Shown piece after piece: positions 1 through 11,384 of a DNA stretch of 64,000 nucleotides. Below the pieces are notes generated by a model. It saw nothing but the letters and a program-made list of their open reading frames with translations, had not been told where the DNA came from and did no database searches. The stretch spans positions 35,923,629 through 35,987,628 of the forward strand of contig OW387147.1 of NCBI GenBank assembly GCA_936440205.1. Reading direction: 5' to 3'. Every line of letters starts with the position of its first letter. Position 1 is the first letter of the stretch. Made by a program: the position numbers and the translations under genes. The DNA comes from Lepidonotus clava. Taxonomy: Eukaryota; Annelida; Polychaeta; Phyllodocida; Polynoidae.

Positions 1-164
1 CATATAACCATCCAACCGTGAAGTTGCCGAAGCACGGTCTTAAAAGGAAATCAGTCAACCTTGAAGGTGGCGACACTTACAATTGTTTTAACAATAGAAG
101 CGTGAACAATAGTCTTTTAGATCCGTTATTTTCCTAAAAGAACAAAAGACAGGTCTCATGATCC

Positions 165-239
165 ATTAGAGTGAAAAAATCCTTCCATTAATCAGCTAAT
201 TTTCGAAAATTAACTTATACACAAGGATTTTTTCACTAA
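165..239. repeat. Short foldback (hairpin) repeat
   Basis: The 14-bp sequence GTGAAAAAATCCTT (171-184) returns as its exact reverse complement at 223-236. The match can be extended outward through ATTAG/CTAAT with one extra base on the left. The loop contains a second palindrome, AATTTTCGAAAATT. The structure resembles a tiny MITE or a single foldback unit, but I cannot assign a family. Confidence 0.5.
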
Positions 240-2249
240 TAAAAAGACACAGTGCATGCATCAAAGTTGCAGTTTGGTAGAATATAAAAAGAAACCAAGA
301 CAATAACTATATTAGATATGAAAGTTTAATTTCTTGATTGAACATAAAAACACAATACTAATGAATCGTCCCCTAATTGACATATTTGAGGAGTTCGAAT
401 AGCTATTCCCCTCCATGTCACACGGGTAGCAGAACGTTACATTGACAACGCCCGAGGGCTTTGAAAACAGACCCTTTTGGGTATGCCTTTTGTAAAGAAG
501 GGAGAACCACGTTGGATTAAGTAATGGAAGTTTATTACATGGCTCCATTCTTACTTAAATAGAATTTCTTAGTTATGTTAATGGTTTTCTGACAAACAAA
601 ATAGTTTTAGTAACTATTGCACTATGGGACATTTGCAATGGAACGTTTTTCCAGGCAAAATCTGCATATGGCAAATAGACAAACAAGGTTGCCAAGTTAC
701 CATGGTTACAGATAAAAGAATAGAGATATTGAAAATAATATGTTTCATGATTTCTTTAGAAGATGTCTTTATCTTTCATTTACCACAAACATTATTTTTA
801 TTGAAATAAACAAAACTTTCTAAAGTTATTGCATTCTCAACATTTCTAATGATTAAAAGACTTAATTTCATGTCTTAGTATGGTTCAGTTCAAGCTGCAA
901 TACATTGAGATATTGAAGATATATAGATTAAAGGGTTAATTTCCTAGCAGGAATATCACAAAACAGTTTGCAGCTATTAAAAGCTGAGAACTTGCACTTT
1001 AAGAGACCTTTTCATCTGATTTTCTCAGGAAAGCAGGGTTGAAGGGTTTAATGACTATTGTTTGAACTTTTTGGTCTATTTTTTTGTGTTCAATATAAGA
1101 TAGTTACCATTTTTCAGTGAACTATTCTCATTCATTTCAACCACCCACAACCACCCACACGTAGCCTTCACTGAGGCTAAGTAGGCCCCCGGGTTATACC
1201 CAATAACAGGATTTACCGAGGGCTTACACTAGAAGTCAGTCAAGCTGGTCAATCCTCCTATAACCTCTGCAGACTCCATACACCGCCTGACCAGCTGTTG
1301 TTAGCAGCATTGAGTCCAACTCCAGTTTCTTACAGGCCAATGTCGTCTATATTCTAGAGGCAAAACGCCGCTGAGCCTACTATATCATGTCCCGAGGGCT
1401 GGTTCCCAAAGTTACACACATGGGTCACAGTAAAGTGACCCCCTCACGCCGGGTCACAGCTCCCTGAGTCACTCCCCACACTCACAATGAGCTGCTCTAT
1501 AAGTGCCCTTTCCGCTGGTGTCGGCGTTATCCAGCCGCCCGTAGACTAGAGCCGGCTGGCTGCTATTGACCAGCGGGGGACTGACCGGGGTGAGAATGGG
1601 CTGAGATATGACCCCACTGACCTTCATAACGCTGGTGATCCCTGGTAACCCGCGCCGTCTATTGCACTAAAAGCCTGGTTTACTGTGGTCCAGGAGACCA
1701 ATCTTTCCTTATGCTTATTCAAAGGGCATTTCAAGGAGACGGCCTTATTCGACAAACTAGACGGCCTGGAATTTGGAAAGTTAAGATAGTCTTTGTCAAG
1801 TAAAGTCGCTGAATGTTAAAATAAGGTATTTGTTGTGATAAAAACAAATCGTTCACAATATCATACAAAATGTAGAGGAAAAGTACAATCGTAAACGTAT
1901 AATTTAATTTAGCTGGTTACCATGTATTAAAAATGGTCGTGAAGAAGAACTCAGGTCAAGAACACTCTGAAGCATGTAATATTGATACCAGATTTACTCT
2001 TAACAAAAATTCTTCATACTGGGCACCTCCGCGAGCTAGGATTGTGCAATGTGCCATATTTGGCGTAGACTGAAATTTGAGTGAGACAAATAGGATCTTT
2101 GAAGGTAGAATGGAAAAAGCCCATTCCAGTTTACACCAACGTCAAAGTTAACCATGAAACATTTTCAAAACTGCCCCCATGCTTATTCCATGAAGACACA
2201 GGCTTAATACAAAATAGACCAAAGCAAGTTGGTATAAAAAATGCTCCTA

Positions 2250-2341
2250 AAATCTGTAAAATGCAGCTTTTTAATAAAAAGCTGCATTTTACAGATTTCC
2301 TATGGGAAAAAAACCCAATAGTATTGTCTTTTTCCCATAGG
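2250..2341. repeat. Two adjacent hairpins, one with a perfect 23-bp stem
   Basis: Positions 2250-2272 and 2276-2298 form a perfect 23-bp inverted repeat with a 3-base loop (arm begins AAATCTGTAAAATGCAGC). It abuts a second inverted repeat, CCTATGGGAAAAA at 2299-2311 against its complement at 2329-2341, with a 17-base loop. No flanking duplication is evident. It could be a MITE core, a palindromic rearrangement product or a small-RNA-type hairpin. The sequence shows only the fold. Confidence 0.6.
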
Positions 2342-3009
2342 AACCAATGTTAAAGCCTGTCAGCCCATTCTATAATATCCGACCCTATTTTCCCTTTGAA
2401 TACAGCATTTTGATTGATTGCAAATCTGTCAACTGATAAAACTTACGAAATCATGTTTAGGCATATAGAAATCTATATATATAACTCTTTCTTATCTCAG
2501 TAACCCCAATTCTAGGAGAAAAGGATGACTTGCACGGTTATTTTGTCCAACCCTTAATCCCTACCCAACCCTTGGATATACCCAATGTGGGAAGGGCTTA
2601 TTAATTAAGCTAGACTTTTAAAGTTTTCTATTCCTAATGCGTTTCATAGGCGTAGAACCACCATACTCGAAAACGATAATCCTGAATAGAATGTTCTTGC
2701 ATTTCAAACAGAGTTTACGAATTCCTGAATCAAAATAACGACACCTGGCACCTGATTTAAAAGTCACACGCTCTTGAAGCTCATGTCTTTCAAACAAGTT
2801 TTTGATTGAATGCCTCGACTTAAAAACACGGGAAGCCTGTTCAAAGACGTTTTTCCTGGAAGGCATAGCAGATTTCTCATCCAACAACTACCTAAAATGT
2901 CTAATTCAATGCGATACTTGATTTTGTTAAAGATGTTTTACAGATAAAACCTGGAATTCCCTTTTATCAAGTATTTTACCTCGAATGCTTTAACCCCTAT
3001 CAACCAAGT

Positions 3010-3032
3010 CCCCCCCCCCCCACACACACACA
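3010..3032. repeat. C-tract followed by CA microsatellite
   Basis: A run of about a dozen C is followed directly by about five CA units. It is a simple repeat of no evident function. Confidence 0.8.
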
Positions 3033-3234
3033 GACTTTTTTTAATATATTTTAAGAAATTGGTTCCCACCCGTCTGAGAAATTAATTTTAGTTATTATGA
3101 TTACAATTATCATGCTCCAAGACCTCCTTCAATCAGACTTGATTAAAGACCTTTCAAGATGGGCGCGCGTGTAACACAATGCTCTTTGAGTCACTCCACA
3201 CACCAAAGGGCGGTGACAGGCCGGAGACACTCAC

Positions 3235-3347
3235 GGTTAATGAAGAGCAGGAAGATGCCTTTCTTCATGGAGTAGTTGGCATTAGTGACCAGTCCGTGCA
3301 CCTTGAAGGCCAGCGTGTCATCCTCATGGGCCACGGGTAACAGCTCT
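3235..3347 (-). CDS. MLH1: MLH1, DNA mismatch repair protein, exon 9 equivalent
   Basis: This single internal exon encodes 37 full codons. Its peptide includes EDDTLAFKVHGLVTNANYS and KKGIFLLFIN, matching the human MLH1 stretch EDKTLAFKMNGYISNANYS...KKCIFLLFIN. Minus-strand splice signals are clear: the acceptor ends tacctttcag and the donor reads AACC|gtgagt. The exon is 113 bp, starts with the last base of an Arg codon and ends after the first base of the codon following Asn, exactly the length and phases I know for human exon 9. MLH1 pairs with PMS2 (MutL-alpha) in nuclear post-replicative mismatch repair. This segment lies in the transducer (S5-fold) half of the N-terminal GHKL ATPase region, around human residues 226-263. 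Neighbouring exons are missing from the window. A very recent exonic fragment or pseudogene cannot be excluded, but intact splice sites and frame argue for a live exon. Confidence 0.93.
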
Positions 3348-4976
3348 CTGAAAGGTAACAAAACAGGGATAAATAACAGGAATACTATCTCAAAGGGCGA
3401 CAAAATATACTTTTAATTATCATTTCTTTTGACTGTTACTTTAGATTGTTATCGTAAAGTCGGTCAATTCGTAAACATATCAATATAGTCCCAAATTAGA
3501 ATAGCAGCTTTCTGCAAGATAATACCACACAGTCTTCGTGAAGTTTCGCGAAGCCCAGCTTGTATTTTATATCATCAGTCTTGGAAGAAACCATTACAAA
3601 GATGAGACATCCATATATTGAGATGTACCAAGGCCAGATACAGATAGACGGTTTTTATAGGAAGATTGCATTTCCGATTCAGATAGGATTAGATAAGACA
3701 GGTAACGGAGGCATCAGATAAATACATATCGGCACAATGTAATGTGTTCCAACCTATAAGCCCTGACAGCCTTCTAGGACTTGTCACATATGAACAGTGT
3801 TACAGTTCTCACCTAGTAATTAACAATCTGATTACATGGGAAGCTAGAGAACCATACAACAGCCCGTACCTCTGCTGGGCATTGAACCCAAGGTGAGTAG
3901 CTGGAATGATTCGTTTTTCAAATTGATTTATGGCCAAAAAAGGCCAACAGAGACAGATGGCAACCTTTTTTTACGGATATTACTATTAGCCTAAATATGG
4001 GCCTTTCCCAAGGCTGGACGATATTATCCCTCAGAATGAACAAAAGAGAATGATTCAGATCAATCATAGATTTACTTTAAAATTTTGTAGAGAAGTTTGA
4101 AGACAACATTAATATGTTGGTATTTAAATGCTAAATGAAAGGGACCGATTTTTGCTGGGTTTTAATTTCGCAAAGAAGAACGGCCACTCTTTGATTTTAC
4201 ACTATAATGAATCACATGGAGCAATAACTTCTTTTGGCACGAATGGTATCATTAAACCATCATTTTCTTAATGCCTTTTTATCAAGGCACACTCTTTCTG
4301 GATTTACACAACAATCAAAAAAGACAAAAAATATTCAACCAGCTTAAAATAAGAAGCAACAGCTGCAACAGTGAGAGGCTTAAAACACACCACTACAGTT
4401 ATTTCGAAAGCTAATCGGGCAATTTTCTTTGGGTAAATTGATAGCCTCTGGAAAACAATCTCCATAAAAGAAAACGGTTTTTATCCTTGGGCCAATGGAA
4501 GGATTATTCGCCCGAGCGGATAATTCTTTTGAATATGCCTGGATTTATTAAAGGCGGAATCGACAACGTAAAACAGGTCTTCATGTGACTAATCTGTCTT
4601 AGAACGCACTCTTGTAGAAAAACATCTTCATAAATGTGTTTGTTTGACCTTGGTTATTCTTCATTCCTGGGAGAAAACAACTTATCCCCTGGAGCAGAGA
4701 ACTGTGTGACCAATGTAATAGAAATTACTATGGCTTTCCTGTTCCATATTGCTTGGAAATACCGGTCTCCATGTAAAAACATGGCAATGGTGCATGTTGT
4801 CAATACCAATAGAGCTATTAAAGAAGAAAACCTTTTGCTGAAACAGATGTTATGATACAGTTTATTGAACAGACTGCGAGCCTAAAACATGCGCCCCCTA
4901 ACAGATTTCAAACTGATAATAGTTTCATATATAAATCCCTAAATATAGCCGAGCCTTCGAGACATTTACCTAGGAA
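3348..4976. other. No gene seen (presumed MLH1 intron 8)
   Basis: AT-rich sequence without a convincing exon, RNA gene or element. If the MLH1 exon is live, exon 8 should lie to the right on the minus strand. I searched this stretch for the expected peptide (RSIFGNAVSR-like) and did not find it. An open frame at 4634-4855 looks like chance. Confidence 0.5.
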
Positions 4977-5360
4977 AACCTAGCCTTGATTGTAGACTCT
5001 GGCTTCTATAATACATACTTTATCTTATGTTTCTGTTGTCTGAGTTTCATACTGGTTATTCCAGTACCCCTATATCCCCTTTATAATCTGGTTCCTTGAT
5101 TTAAATACATTTTCGACCTCTTACTTATACAGAAGAAGCAGTATGTACATGGCTTCGCTGACATAGCAACCTAGCCTTGATTGTAGACTCTGGCTTCTAT
5201 AATACATACTTTATCTTATGTTTCTGTTGTCTGAGTTTCATACTGGTTATTCCAGTACCCCTATATCCCCTTTATAATCTGGTTCCTTGATTTAAATACA
5301 TTTTCGACCTCTTACTTATACAGAAGAAGCAGTATGTACATGGCTTCGCTGACATAGCAA
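4977..5360. repeat. Perfect 191-bp direct tandem duplication
   Basis: The sequence starting AACCTAGCCTTGATTG at 4977 recurs with an offset of exactly 191 bases. I saw no mismatch between the copies, and the second copy runs on to 5360. The unit is not simple sequence. Identity implies either a very recent duplication, possibly still polymorphic, or an assembly artefact such as two alleles joined head to tail. Confidence 0.9.
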
Positions 5361-5415
5361 ACCCAAAATCAAAAGTGAAAGGTGGGTGCGAAAATAAAGG
5401 AAGAAAGAGTGGCTG

Positions 5416-5475
5416 ACATGACGTAGCGATCACGTGACCCTAGTCCTATAGGGGGCGCCACTCTCGGCCATATTA
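5416..5475. promoter_or_regulatory. Cluster of CRE-like, E-box and CTCF-like motifs
   Basis: Within 60 bases lie ATGACGTAG (CRE-like), TCACGTGA (palindromic E-box, 5430-5437) and TATAGGGGGCGCCA (about 5447-5460, similar to the CTCF core AGGGGGCGC), then GGCCATATTA. The block is more GC- and CpG-rich than its flanks. I infer a regulatory island. No transcript start can be assigned. Confidence 0.35.
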
Positions 5476-5763
5476 CACTTCGCGCCCTATCGGGGCAGAG
5501 TATGTGTCGGAAGATTGATGGCTAATGTCCAAACCCGACTACAATCTCCAAGCATAGGCATTCTATGCCGCTGATCCGTGGTCACAAAAGGATGGGACAA
5601 TGTTGGGAGAGCGAGGCCGTGTCTTGTGGCCTTGTAGGAAGGCAATATAAAAGGTCATCTCAAGAGACACTATACCTTAGACTCCAGGTTACCTTTTTAC
5701 CCGTTTCATTTTGATAGTCCAACGAGAATGCAATTTTAGCCTATTCGCGAAGGAAATCCCTTA

Positions 5764-6053
5764 AGGCCGTGTTCCACGTACCGAAAATGCGGGCCGCCGA
5801 TAATGGCCCTTGCCATGGCAACGTTCTTTACCGGCGGCCCTTAATTTCTGCCAATGAAACAGGCATATCGGCCGCCGAAAGTGCGGCCTGCCGATATACA
5901 CCTGTAAAATCGGCTGCCGGCACATTGTCGCCAGGAATTATTTACCAACATGTTGGTAAATTTTATCGGCAGGGCTGCCGATTATACATCGGCGGTGGCG
6001 AAAGTAGAGTGGCCCCAAATCGGCAGCGCACTTTCGGTATGTGGAAATGGCCT
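5764..6053. mobile_element. MITE, PIF/Harbinger-like (TTA target duplication)
   Basis: The ends are imperfect inverted repeats of about 28 bp (AGGCCGTGTTCCACGTACCG against a right end reading CGGTATGTGGAAATGGCCT). They are flanked by TTA at 5761-5763 and 6054-6056, the 3-bp TWA duplication typical of PIF/Harbinger. The 290-bp interior contains many alternating CGGCNGCCG and GCCGATA palindromes and has no transposase. Assignment rests on the target duplication and ends only. Confidence 0.7.
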
Positions 6054-6066
6054 TTATATTTGTGAA

Positions 6067-8380
6067 GTCAATACCTTGGTTCACTTTGGACAAGAGGCTA
6101 CCATATTTTGATCAAATTGAATGGGATCATTTTAGTCATGCTTGGCTGCTTTCAACTGGTACCATATCCCAATTGTAAGAGAGTAAGGCAGGACCCGTTT
6201 GGACTGAACATCTGCATGTCTTTAATGAATATTCTCAGGGATTTAATGTGACATCGCTAAACACCCGCTTTGGTTATGAAATGTCCAAGTGATCCACATG
6301 AACTTATAAAAAAATGTTGAAGAAGATTTAAAGATCGATAGATCTATCGCTTTTCACTCTATCCCAAAAGTGTTACTGTATAAAACACAAAGTTGGGATT
6401 GGAAAATATAATATTCACAATGTTTTTATTACATAATAAACTATATCACCTTCTCTACACAACAAACGAAACGCCACAGTCAAAGACCTACTATAACAAA
6501 AGGGCAATATCAATCAGTCTCCTAAAGCCTTAAAGAGAGTAAAATTGACTATAGTATGTTGTAAATTTCCCATTTGGTTTGCCAGGAGCTCAGGGCTAGG
6601 AGTGTATAGACTTACGGTTCAATTGTGCAAACAGTATGGTGTTATACACAGGCACCAACTCAAACACACATAACAAATTTCAAGAAACCGGCTCAACAGG
6701 TTTCTTAAAAAAAATCCTGTTAAAGTTAGACATTCCTGAGGAAATGACAACATGAAACATTTGAAGCAATAACAAATATGTGGCATATGAAAACACATAC
6801 TATGTTATTCCAGCATATTTGAAGGTGTAGTTGATTCAAATCAGTATACAATAGATCTACAAATCAGGTTTACATGTAATACACTAACCATTTGTATCTC
6901 AGAGACCAGAAAGCACCACATCCATTGAGGGCACCCATAACATGCTTACGACAACAAATTTGCCCTTTCCCACACTTTCTAGCTTATTACTTTGCCGTCA
7001 AAGTCTGTTCAAATTGGATATTTTTTTCCAGACGGTGTCTAAGCCCGCTAAAGCTATCAAAGGCGGCGGAGAAGGGCTTCAGACTTATCAGACTTCAGTT
7101 CTCTGTGAAAGTGAACAACCTTGGGCCCTCAAAGCTCCCGGCTAGTCTGAGAGCTCACTTAAAGATCAGGGGAGTCCGTGGGGATGGCCCTCATCACAAG
7201 GTACTCCTAAAAGGTCTGCCTTTGCTGCAGGAAAGGTCCCTTATACAGAGGCGTCATGCTGCTCCTCAGAGCAGAAACACAAGATGCTAGGGTCAATTAA
7301 TGTAGGTACTAATGGGGGGAAGTGGGGGTAGGCAAAATGGGATTCCAAGAATGATGTACACACTAGGTAGTCATATGGGTCAAAGGTGTTCAACATTGGG
7401 TGGGAAAAAGTCAATTCTGTATCGTGAAGAAAGTACATTGACTTACAACACAGATACATATATACGCTTGAAGTGCAAAAAAAGATCTTCGGAAGTTATT
7501 ATAGCTTCAAACGGTCAAACTCACAAGAAAAAAACAGAGAAATGAAGGACAGCTGGGAGAAATTATATTGTTTATCAAATAATCCTACGACCTTAGGTAT
7601 AATAAGCTCGGTATCTTGAGGAAGGAAAATGACAACATAATACCTTTAATCATCACCGGCCTTAGCAGTGAACCCTCTCTGGTTTCCTAAATCCAATTTG
7701 ACAGGGTATTACCAGTATAATATCTGAGAGCTTCCCTGTGACTTTACTATATCAGCTTTACATAATCAGGTAAGTGATGTTGGTCCCAGGGCCAAGGTCT
7801 TCTTCTCTGTCAGTTCACTTCTTAGATAGCAGTTCAAGTCTAGACTTTCTCTTTGGGAGACATATATCGCCATAATAATTCAAGAGTTTCAAGTTATATG
7901 GATAATGCCTAATACTTCTAGTATATAGAAGTAGTGGACGAAATATATATTGAATACAAAGATCCTTTAAGCATTGATGTTAAGATATAATATTGATATC
8001 AATACATTTTGTGAGAAGTGTAATGCATCACATTTATTCATTGGGTGCAATGAGATATGAGGACCTCCAGCAGTTCAGATAATTAAAAAAAAACCTGCTA
8101 TTTCAAAATTTTAGTTTCAACTTCACACACATAAAATATTTGTGAGACGTGGCTAGATGTGTTCTTGACACACACATAAAGTAATGTGTTCCTGCAGTTG
8201 TTAATATTCACGAATGTGTTACATATACAAGCAACGAGTTGTCTTCAAATGATAATCTGAATACATATTTTTGTTTCGTATTTACCTGCTTCAGTGTTTA
8301 CCTAATCGCACCCACCATAGTAGTTTTGCAACACCAGCCCACAGTGTGATGTAAAGGGGTTGATTCTGCATTTCTGGCAG
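6067..8380. other. No gene seen
   Basis: AT-rich single-copy-looking DNA. The longest open frame (6892-7290, 132 codons, plus strand) is arginine/proline-rich with no recognisable motif, and overlaps other open frames at 6942-7145 and 7241-7459. I take it as chance. Confidence 0.5.
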
Positions 8381-8499
8381 CTGCACTATATTGATATGAC
8401 CAACCCCCCATAGATCCCATCCCAGCCTGGGGGGTGGATCATCAACCTCCCACTGCGCCACCCACCGGACAAGACAGAAACTAAATCAGATCTGGCTGC

Positions 8500-8680
8500 G
8501 ATCAAAGACCGAAGAATGGATGTCCCATGGTGGACTGAAAGCGGCGGGCAACAGTCCCCCGGCCTCGCTCCTGATTGGTTATATTGCCCGCGGTGCTGCC
8601 TTTTGATTGGCTTACACTGCTGCCCCCTATCAGGAGATCAGGGTGTACTGACTGGATGTAGGGTCCGGAGTAGGGTCACA
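8500..8680. promoter_or_regulatory. GC-richer island with two CCAAT boxes and a CTCF-like site
   Basis: Two inverted CCAAT boxes (ATTGG cores at about 8574 and 8606) lie in a locally GC-rich block. They are followed by CTGCTGCCCCCTAT (about 8616-8629), whose complement resembles the CTCF core (ATAGGGGGCAGCAG). Open frames here are short and featureless. This is consistent with a promoter or distal element, but weak. Confidence 0.3.
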
Positions 8681-8926
8681 CAAACTCGAAGTGTCCAATA
8701 CGCCCGACATCAAATGGACTAAGCAATTCCATTTGGATGAGAATCAGGCTTGAGTGGCCTTTAGATTTTCTGCCCTGAATACAGTGTGAATCGGTTTAGC
8801 AAACGATCTCTCCAAAGCTGGGGATCAACTGGTGTGTTCCCTTTTTTTTATGGTTAAGCAGTTTTGGTTTGGTACAGCTGCTTGTGAATATGTCTTGCTT
8901 CCCAGTGAAATAATGTAGGCATAAAG

Positions 8927-8940
8927 CAGTGGCGGATCCA
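8927..8940. mobile_element. Terminal fragment of a DNA transposon family (CAGTGGCGGATCCA end)
   Basis: CAGTGGCGGATCCA is the reverse complement of the element ends found at 39556-39569 and 61753-61766. Nothing resembling a matching far end of full length was seen. A 7-bp complement (GCCACTG) at 8989-8995 could make a 69-bp foldback remnant. The superfamily is not assigned. Confidence 0.5.
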
Positions 8941-9146
8941 TATTTTTGGAAAAGGTGGAGACCCGCACCGGCATGCCATCCATAACGTGCCACTGTAAAG
9001 CCATGACAACCCGTATGGAACTAAATTTCCTAGTTCAATATTTTAAATTGTCTTAAGAATTTGTACAGTTTTACTTATATTCTACATGCTACAAAATATT
9101 TAGAAAAACGTCGTGTGAGCGCACAATAACTTCTAGTAACATATTA

Positions 9147-10484
9147 CAGGGTTCCCACAGACTCGGAAGAATCATGACTTTCCATGACCAATTCTGATTT
9201 TTCCAGGTTGACTTTCCAGGGTTCAAACAATTAGAACCATTAAAAAAATGATACAATTGTGATGAATGTCTATTCATCAGAACATCAGCGTCGGCATCGA
9301 AAACAAATAGAATAGAATTATAAAAGTGTATTTATAAGGTACCGAAAACCTGAAAGTGTTAAACCTGAAAACCTGAAAGTGTTAAACCGGAAGTAACGTC
9401 ATTATGACCATGTGATCTCTTGTAGCCAATCAGGGCTGAGCAGTTGACTATAAAAAGGGGCGGTGAGGCTCGAAATAAACAGTTCCATCTTGGTACTCCT
9501 TGTGTCTATATGTGTCTTCTTTCTCTGGTAACACCCAAAAAGGGGTCTAAGTTGATAAGATGATCGGAAGTTAACTAGATAACCTAAAAAGTAAGATGAT
9601 ATTAGTCAAAGTTCTTAGAAAATAGATTAAGAAGTAGTACGGGGTCCGAAGACCCGTAGGACCGAAACATGGCCCGAAGGCCCGAAGTAGCCCGACTGAC
9701 GGTACGAGGCTCGAAGACCGGGCAGACCTGGAGACCCGAGATCGTGAGCAGTTCCCCGGTGGTTAGGAGTATGACGGCACGACCGGCTGGGCCCCACGCT
9801 ACCACCCTTTAGGCGAGCGGCAGCCTGATACTCCCGACATGCCGAAGAACTGGCACCTTGGAGAGGCACAAGAGAAAGAACGCCCGCTGCCGACAAATCG
9901 TAGGGACTCACCCCCGTTGTGTCAATACCTCCCCCCTGTCCTCCATCTGGTAGTAGAAGCGCCGTTCCCCCAGTCCCCGATATCCGAGATACCCCAATTC
10001 CGGCGGACCGAGACAGCCCCCCACCAACACCAAGTACCCGAGTCCCAGTCGAGCTGCTCATTCCCACTCGTGTGCGAGGCACGGCTCTTCATTTTACATC
10101 TTGGTTTCTTGTTCAGACTTCTTGCCCGGCTGAGAGCCAAATCACCACCACGTCCCTTTGCTGTAGAATTCGGAAACCCCGAACTACCGAGGAACGTCAC
10201 ACAATCAACGGCCTCCCATCACCCCTACAGCCGTCCTATCCACACCAGTATATGTGCTATTCAATGAGTGCAAGTACCTTCCAAGAAAGATCCAAATACC
10301 TATTGAAATAATGCAATTAAAGCCTGTTCTATTACGAAATCACTCAAGCTGATTTTCCATGACCTAGGTCAAAATTCCATGACTCTTGGTCAAATTTTCA
10401 AATTCCATGACTTTTCCATGACTTTCCATGACCACCTTCATTTTCCATGATTTTCCAGGTTTTCCATGTTGTGTGGGAACCCTG
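9147..10484. mobile_element. Non-autonomous hAT-type element, copy 1, split by an LTR-type insertion
   Basis: The ends are the inverted repeat CAGGGTTCCCACA at 9147 against TGTGGGAACCCTG ending at 10484. Subterminal sequence is rich in repeated TTCCATGACTTTTCCATGA-type words. Copy 2 at 60721-61961 shares both ends and the internal stretch around CCTCCCATCACCCCTA, proving a dispersed family. The end sequence resembles hAT elements (CAGGG start), but I saw no clean 8-bp target duplication, so the copy is old or the superfamily is provisional. No transposase is present. The two copies align with 9258-10201 as extra sequence, a later insertion described separately. Confidence 0.75.
9258..10201. 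mobile_element. LTR-retroelement fossil (solo-LTR-like insertion)
   Basis: About 944 bp present in this hAT copy and absent from copy 2. It begins TGTGATG, ends CGTCACA (TG...CA form) and is flanked by CAAT (9254-9257 and 10202-10205), so it inserted as a unit. Promoter-like signals follow in order: CCAAT box at 9426, TATAAAA at 9449 and AATAAA at 9474. The right two-thirds are GC-rich. A solo LTR, or an LTR element much reduced by internal loss, fits best. No capsid or polymerase gene is recognisable. It is younger than its hAT host element. Confidence 0.5.
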
Positions 10485-11384
10485 TTTTAGTAGTGACTGT
10501 ACTCAGTTTGGCTGAACCCTCACTTTTTGACATCCTGTATTCACCCCTGGCCTCCATTTCAGTGATGGTCAGGAGATTTTCACACGTGAAGTATCTCCTC
10601 TTTAAACTGCCATAAACTGAGTATCAGAGCAGTAAGTGGCAGACCCGGGTGTCATGGCCGATGGGCCCTGACGCCCATCACGGAGTCAGGAGAGCAGCCA
10701 TTTAATTGCTGATCAGGGGCCGGTGGCAGAGTGAGCGGATGTGGGCGTGGACTGCCCCTCCTTCAATCTCCATAGGGACGGCTGATTGGCATCTGGTGAC
10801 TGTAAATGTCGAATTCATGATTGGTGTAACGGAAAAGGGCCTTGGGGAACGGTCCTGGGTGTATAGGATCGTTTATCAAACCGTGAGATGCCCCCAGGTG
10901 GGGGATGTAGTCAGGACAAGAGTTAACAAGTGTAAATTCTGTGTAAAAACAACGTTGGAGACTGTTAAGTTTGGTCTACTACACCTGCCCACTGCCTACA
11001 AAAGTGCATTGGTCAGGGAAAACGAACTAGCTCCAACCATAAGATGTGCTTTAGTTAACGTAGTTCCGATTAATGTTTGGAGAAATTTCTAAACTTGCAT
11101 TAACCCCGAAAACGGCAGAAATAAGTTATTTGAAGTCATTATACCAAGACAGTTAGTCTGGAATACCCTGAGACACGAAGCCTTCCTCGTTGGAAATTTG
11201 TGGAAAACGTAGAATTGAACCCCCTTTAATTGACCTGTAAGCCCTTCAACGTAACTTGAAGCGCCCTTTGATTTCTGCGCTGACTATAAATGCCCCTGCC
11301 CGGTGAGTGGAAGAGTAAACCAAGAGCGACCATAAAAACACAAGCCCAACCCCGTTCCTCTCTTGTTGAAGAAACCCAGCCTAA
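10485..11384. other. No gene seen; GC-richer patch with a CCAAT box
   Basis: An open frame of 128 codons on the plus strand (10706-11092) shows no domain I recognise. The patch 10640-10920 is moderately GC-rich and contains GGCTGATTGGC (inverted CCAAT) near 10780 and a short palindromic CCCCCAGGTGGGGG near 10890. A distal regulatory island is possible. Confidence 0.3.

Larger units (their letters stand above)
1..3234 (-). other. Probable MLH1 intron 9 (partial), no exon seen
   Basis: This is the sequence 3' of the MLH1 exon on the minus strand, so it should be part of intron 9. I looked for the peptide expected from exon 10 (the segment leading to the conserved NVDVNVHPTK stretch) and did not find it. 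The stretch holds two short hairpin structures, listed separately, and a GC-richer block at about 1140-1700 with no convincing open frame on either strand. Open frames at 312-548 and 2618-2887 look like chance. Confidence 0.5.

Noticed and set aside
6892-7290. 132-codon plus-strand open frame
   Set aside because: No domain or splice context, overlapped by other open frames, biased composition without family resemblance.
8390-8470. Possible SINE head (minus-strand GTGGCGCAGTGGG)
   Set aside because: Only an A-box-like word is present. No B-box at the right distance and no tail.
9839-10311. Overlapping 142- and 130-codon frames
   Set aside because: They lie in the GC-rich part of the LTR-type insertion and cross its boundary into the hAT-type element. 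No recognisable protein.
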